Origin: Ramlibacter agri
Lineage (GTDB): Bacteria; Pseudomonadota; Gammaproteobacteria; Burkholderiales; Burkholderiaceae_C
Length of the DNA: 64,000 bases
NCBI RefSeq assembly: GCF_012927085.1
Contig: NZ_JABBFX010000001.1
Location: 2,418,001-2,482,000, forward strand
Direction: 5' to 3'
Both the position numbers and the translations under genes were made by a program. Shown one piece after another: positions 60,461-64,000 of this stretch. The notes beneath the pieces are model-generated. The model made no database searches, was not told the DNA's origin, and saw nothing but the letters and a program-made list of their open reading frames with translations. Within the stretch, counting starts at the first letter, position 1. Every line of letters begins with the position of its first letter.

Positions 60461-61312
60461 GTGCCCATGCTGCGCAGATCCCTCCTGATCGGCCTGGCCG
60501 GAGGGTGCATCGCGCCGGTCGTTTTCGCCCAGGCCACAGCGAACGTCGACGTCGCGGAGATCGTCGAGAGGAACGCCGCAGCGCGCGGCGGGGTCGGGGC
60601 ATGGAAACGCCTCGAGACCATGGCGTGGACGGGCCACGTCGAGAGCGGCGCGCGGACGGAGCCCGACCGCCAGTTCCTGCTGGAGCAGAAGCGGCCCGGC
60701 AAGACGCGCTTCGAGCTGGTCACCGACGGCCGCCGGTTCATCCGCATCTACGATGGCAAGGGCGGCTGGAAGTTGCGGCCGAACGCGGGCAACGGCAGGC
60801 CGGAGCTTGCACCGTACACCGAAGACGAGATCCGCTTCGCACGCACTGCTCCGGTGATCGACGGGCCCCTGATGGACGCCGTCGCCAAGGGAGCGGTCGT
60901 CACGCTCGCGGGGCAGGGCGAAGCGGGGGGCCGGCGTGCCTACATCCTGAAGGTGGCGCTGCCCTTTTCGGGGGGCGAGCAGCGCATCTGGATCGACGCC
61001 GAGACCTTTCTCGAGGTCCGCCATGACCGGCAGGTCCGCGCCGGCACGGGCCAGGTGGGCACCGTGTCCGTGCTGTTCCGCGAATACCGCGAGTTCGAGG
61101 GCCTGCGGCTGCCGACCGAGATCGAAACCGGGGCAGGCATCAGCGGCGCTGCGAACAAGCTCGTCATCGAACGCGTGGCGCTCAATCCAGACCTCGACGA
61201 CCGCGCTTTCGCGCGGCCGGAAGTGCCGACCAGCCGCAAGAACAGCGTCATCGTCGACACCCGCAGCATAGCCACGGGTCGTGGCGGACAGCCACCGGCA
61301 AACCTGCCGTGA
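60461..61312 (+). CDS. LolA-like outer-membrane lipoprotein-sorting family protein 2
   Basis: A 283-residue paralogue of the preceding protein: IVERNAAARGGVGAWKRLET, FLLEQKRPGKTRFELVTDGR, GKGGWKLRPNAG, VLFREYREFEGLRLPTEIET. The GTG at 60461 opens MPMLRRSLLIGLAGG; an ATG at 60467 is also possible. The arginine-led start is a signal peptide ending FAQ. The next gene begins in a GTGA overlap. Confidence 0.8.
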   Translation: MPMLRRSLLIGLAGGCIAPVVFAQATANVDVAEIVERNAAARGGVGAWKRLETMAWTGHVESGARTEPDRQFLLEQKRPGKTRFELVTDGRRFIRIYDGKGGWKLRPNAGNGRPELAPYTEDEIRFARTAPVIDGPLMDAVAKGAVVTLAGQGEAGGRRAYILKVALPFSGGEQRIWIDAETFLEVRHDRQVRAGTGQVGTVSVLFREYREFEGLRLPTEIETGAGISGAANKLVIERVALNPDLDDRAFARPEVPTSRKNSVIVDTRSIATGRGGQPPANLP

Positions 61313-62958
61313 ATTGGCGAGCGCTCGTCCCTGGCCTGGCGCTCGCGGCACTGCTGTCGGACCCGGCGTGGGCAGCCGGAGCGGCTTCCTTGCCCGATCC
61401 GAACAATGACACCGGCGCGGGCATCTACCTGCGCGGCACGGCGAGCTCCGGCCAGGCTGTCGCCGGCAGCCGCAGCGCAGCCTCGAAGGTCCAGGGCACT
61501 GCAGCCGCCTGCGCGAACTGCCACCAGCGCAGCGGCCTGGGCAGCCGGGAAGGCCGCAGCTTCATCCCGCCGATCACCGGCCGCTACCTGTTCCGCCCGC
61601 TCACGCAGGTCAACAAGGATTTCGACCTGCCTTACGTCGAAGGGATGCGGCCCGATCGACCCCCTTACACGGATGCGACGCTGGCGCGTGCCATTCGGGA
61701 AGGCGTGGATTCGCAGGACAAGCCACTGAGCTACCTGATGCCTCGCTACGAGCTGGGAGAGGCCGACATGGCGGCGCTCGTCGGCTACCTGAAGCAGCTC
61801 GATCAGCGCCACGTGCCCGGCATTTCCGCGACGGCGCTGCACTTCGCCACGATCATCACCCCGGATGCCGATCCGGTGAAGCGGCGTGGAATGCTGGAGG
61901 TGCTGCAGCAGTTCTTCGCGGCGCGCAACGTGCGGCAACTCGGCGCCGCGCCCCGCATCATGGGCCAGGGCAAGTCGGTGTACGCCGGAACGCTCGAGAT
62001 GGAGCATCGCCGCTGGGAACTGCATGTCTGGGAGCTGGCGGGGCCGCCGTCGGACTGGCAACGCCAGCTCGATCAGTTCCTGGCCAGCCAGCCGGTGCTG
62101 GCCGTCGTCTCCGGCCTGGGCGGCAGCACCTGGGCGCCCGTGCACGCCTTCTGCGAACGCGCGGCGGTCCCTTGCCTGTTCCCCAACGTCGAAGTCCCGG
62201 TCGACCAGCAGCGCGACTTCTACTCGCTGTACTTCACGCGGGGCGTGATGCTCGAGGCCGACTTGATGGCCGACGCCATCCTGCAACCGGAAGAAGGCGG
62301 CAAGGCGAGGACCGTGCGCCAGTTCTACCGCCCGGGAGACAGCGGCGCGGCCGGGGCCGCCGCACTCGCCGCTGCGCTCAAGGGCCACGGCGTCGAAGTC
62401 ACGAGCCAGGCGCTAGTGCCGGGCAGGACCGTTGGCGAGGAGCTTTCGAGCTCCGCGGCGCCCGACGCACTGGTCCTGTGGCTGCGCCCCCGGGACATGG
62501 CGACGCTCGGTGCCGCACCGGCAGCGGGGACGGCCGTGTACCTCTCCGGCCTGCTCGGAGGACTCGAGGGTGCGCCGCTGCCTCCAGACTGGCGAGCCCG
62601 CGCGCAACTGGCCTATCCGTTCGACCTTCCGGATCGGCGGCGGGTGCGGGTCGACTTCGTGCTGGGCTGGTTCCGGATGCGCAAGATTCCCATCGTCGAC
62701 CTGCAGGTGCAGACCGACACCTACCTGGCCTGTGGCCTGCTTTCGGAGACCTTGAGCCACATGGTGGACGCCCTGGGGCGGGACTACCTGGTGGAGCGCA
62801 TGCAGTCGATGCTGGAGCACCGCATCGTCACGGGTTACTACCCGCGGCTGGCCATGGCCACCGGCCAGCGCTTCGCTTCGAAGGGCGGCTACCTGGTTCA
62901 CTTCGCCGACGGCCAGGGTTCGCGCCTGCTCCCGGACCAGGGCTGGAAAGTGCCCTGA
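61309..62958 (+). CDS. Cytochrome c fused to periplasmic-binding-protein-like domain
   Basis: A 549-residue exported protein. After a signal peptide (1-23, AWAAG) comes a cytochrome c domain with one heme site CANCH (68-72) and a likely axial Met in SYLMPRYELG. From about 178 on, a type-I periplasmic-binding-like domain is seen: ATIITPDADPVKRRGMLEVL, PVLAVVSGLGGSTWAPVHAF, FYSLYFTRGVMLEADLMADA. It may couple ligand sensing or docking to electron transfer from the copper oxidases. Last gene of the operon; it converges on the regulator at 62965. Confidence 0.8.
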   Translation: MNWRALVPGLALAALLSDPAWAAGAASLPDPNNDTGAGIYLRGTASSGQAVAGSRSAASKVQGTAAACANCHQRSGLGSREGRSFIPPITGRYLFRPLTQVNKDFDLPYVEGMRPDRPPYTDATLARAIREGVDSQDKPLSYLMPRYELGEADMAALVGYLKQLDQRHVPGISATALHFATIITPDADPVKRRGMLEVLQQFFAARNVRQLGAAPRIMGQGKSVYAGTLEMEHRRWELHVWELAGPPSDWQRQLDQFLASQPVLAVVSGLGGSTWAPVHAFCERAAVPCLFPNVEVPVDQQRDFYSLYFTRGVMLEADLMADAILQPEEGGKARTVRQFYRPGDSGAAGAAALAAALKGHGVEVTSQALVPGRTVGEELSSSAAPDALVLWLRPRDMATLGAAPAAGTAVYLSGLLGGLEGAPLPPDWRARAQLAYPFDLPDRRRVRVDFVLGWFRMRKIPIVDLQVQTDTYLACGLLSETLSHMVDALGRDYLVERMQSMLEHRIVTGYYPRLAMATGQRFASKGGYLVHFADGQGSRLLPDQGWKVP

Positions 62959-62964
62959 AGGGCT

Positions 62965-63780
62965 TCAGCCGTCGTTCGCCTCGCAGCGTGGCGCGTACGC
63001 GGGCGGGATGTCGGGGTCGAGCGGCGCCCCATCGAAGCTGCCTGGCTCGCGCTCCAGGGGCTGGCGAGTGCGATAGCTGCGCGGCTCGCCGGCGCTGAGC
63101 GAGTCCGGGTTCAGGCGCGCGAGCGAATCGGGCCTTTCGACCAGGCCGAGCTCGATCGCGACCATCGTCAATTCCGCGGCGTTGCGCAGGCCGAGCTTGC
63201 GCATCAGGGTCGCCCGATGCTTTTCCACCGTCTTGGGGCTCACGCTCAGGAACTCCGCGGCGCCCTTGTTGGTGCGCCCTTCGGCGATCAGTTGCAGGAT
63301 GCTGCGCTCGCGTGTCGTCAGCCCGTCGAGGCGGGAGATCGGCGCCTGGGCGCGTTGCGGGTGGAGGAAGGTGTCGAAGACGTGCTCGGAGACGTCGGGG
63401 CTCAGGTACTTCTTGCCCATCGCGACATTGCGCAGCGCCAGCTGCACTTCCTCGATCGTGGCGTTCTTCAGCAGGTAGCCGTCGGCGCCGATGCGCAGGG
63501 CGGCGCGCACGTGCCCTTCGGTGCGCAGGCTGGTCAGGAGGATGATACGAACGTGCGGCTGGCGGCGCTTGAGCTCCGCCACGCACTCGAGGCCGTTGAC
63601 GCCGCCGAGCGCGATGTCCGTGACCACGACGTCGGGGTCGATGTGGAGCGCCGCCTGGACCGCCTCCTTGCAGGTGCTGACGTCGGCCACCACCGTGAAG
63701 TCGGGGTGCGCCGAGATCAAGGCGGCCAGCCCCTTGCGAAAGAGGTTGTTGTCGTCGACGAGGAGAACGCGGATGCTCAT
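62965..63780 (-). CDS. NarL/FixJ-type response regulator
   Basis: A 271-residue regulator. Receiver domain 1-120: D9/D10 in VLLVDDNNLF, phospho-acceptor Asp55 in VVVTDIALGG, Lys in GYLLKNA. LuxR HTH about 155-215: LTTRERSILQLIAEGRTNKG and SVSPKTVEKHRATLMRKLG. The 55-residue Pro/Arg-rich tail is longer than usual. It overlaps the upstream partial gene by four bases and faces the copper-oxidase operon, which it may control. Confidence 0.9.
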   Translation of the reverse strand: MSIRVLLVDDNNLFRKGLAALISAHPDFTVVADVSTCKEAVQAALHIDPDVVVTDIALGGVNGLECVAELKRRQPHVRIILLTSLRTEGHVRAALRIGADGYLLKNATIEEVQLALRNVAMGKKYLSPDVSEHVFDTFLHPQRAQAPISRLDGLTTRERSILQLIAEGRTNKGAAEFLSVSPKTVEKHRATLMRKLGLRNAAELTMVAIELGLVERPDSLARLNPDSLSAGEPRSYRTRQPLEREPGSFDGAPLDPDIPPAYAPRCEANDG

Positions 63781-63999
63781 GACGGGCTCCGGCGGGGCGA
63801 GGTAGGCGGTTTGCGTGGCGGTGTCGCCGGGGGGGCCGCGGACGCAGGCGTTGCGGGCACGACCACTCCGCGGCGGGGCACGTAGGCGAAGACCCAGTCC
63901 TGGTACGACGCCGCGTCCTTGAAGGCCTGGTGCGCCGGGCTGAAGTTGGCCTTCTTGAGCGGCGCGGCCTCCGACAGGCTGTAGACCCCCACGATGCGG
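63777..63999 (-). CDS. C-terminal end of an unidentified gene (partial, 5' end outside window)
   Basis: An open frame enters from the right edge and ends at 63777, overlapping the response-regulator start by four bases, so the two are one operon. The visible 73 residues read RIVGVYSLSEAAPLKKANFS, then FKDAASYQDWVFAYVPRRG, and a Pro/Ala-rich tail. There is no kinase or other catalytic motif in this part. No function is assigned. Confidence 0.5.
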   Translation of the reverse strand, partial: RIVGVYSLSEAAPLKKANFSPAHQAFKDAASYQDWVFAYVPRRGVVVPATPASAAPPATPPRKPPTSPRRSPS

Positions 64000-64000
64000 T

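Noticed and set aside
1..64000. CRISPR arrays, rRNA or tRNA genes, riboswitches
   Set aside because: No regularly spaced repeats, no rRNA-like conserved blocks and no recognisable tRNA arms or riboswitch cores were seen on either strand.

Overview
The window reads as chromosomal DNA of a high-GC betaproteobacterium, most likely Burkholderiales/Comamonadaceae (Ramlibacter/Variovorax-like). The grounds are the strong G/C bias at third codon positions, a Bug-type tripartite tricarboxylate transport receptor beside an AcnD/PrpF operon, single-domain bactofilin, IS66-type transposon debris of the kind common in this order, and many small LysR, GntR and AraC regulators. No rRNA, tRNA or CRISPR array was seen. 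The assignment is inference from gene content; no database was consulted.

Layout. 1-6.4 kb holds housekeeping and accessory metabolism: a B3/B4-domain protein, a glutathione S-transferase, DUF4124 and VOC proteins, a LysR/carboxymuconolactone-decarboxylase pair fused and broken by deletion, a tannase-like lipoprotein and a DUF1330 protein. 6.9-9.6 kb is a lower-GC cassette of two coupled genes, a Ser/Thr-type protein kinase and a TPR-like repeat protein. 9.9-15.7 kb is a composite locus. A small P-loop kinase gene is split into an N-terminal piece (15584-15670) and a C-terminal piece (9929-10135). Between them lie IS66-family debris (tnpA tail, tnpB, tnpC tail) and, in place of nearly all of tnpC, a stressosome-like signalling cluster: RsbR, RsbS, an RsbT-RsbX fusion, an RsbT-histidine kinase fusion and a LuxR-type response regulator.

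15.7-31.7 kb is mostly ordinary: cyanophycinase, DHFR-like reductase, MFS/LysR pair, S1/P1 nuclease, a four-gene acnD-prpF-gntR-bug operon with two near-identical palindromes upstream, small exported proteins, a BchE-like cobalamin/radical-SAM protein and an NHL-repeat protein. 31.9-35.6 kb is a second accessory cassette: a PD-(D/E)XK nuclease-like protein, a GIY-YIG protein with a long helical tail, and a coiled-coil protein with a C-terminal membrane anchor. It looks like an undescribed nuclease/defence-type system. 35.7-41.5 kb has DoxX, rhodanese-like, Bcr/CflA MFS + AraC, bactofilin, GAF and DUF1232 genes.

41.6-43.8 kb (minus strand) is a three-gene export cluster: a small secreted peptide with a bacteriocin-like leader motif, a periplasmic C39 peptidase and an outer-membrane barrel protein. 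Divergent from it, 44.2-63 kb is a large envelope-protein operon: a Sco-type copper protein, two multicopper-oxidase-like proteins, a 3177-residue exported giant (cupredoxin, Ig-like, SdrD-B-like, beta-helix and choice-of-anchor domains), two Spy-like helical proteins, two small exported proteins, two LolA-like proteins and a cytochrome c fused to a binding-protein-like domain. A NarL-type regulator and the end of another gene face it from the right edge. The copper chaperone, the oxidases and the monoheme cytochrome suggest that this operon builds a surface or periplasmic redox structure; the substrate cannot be told from the sequence.
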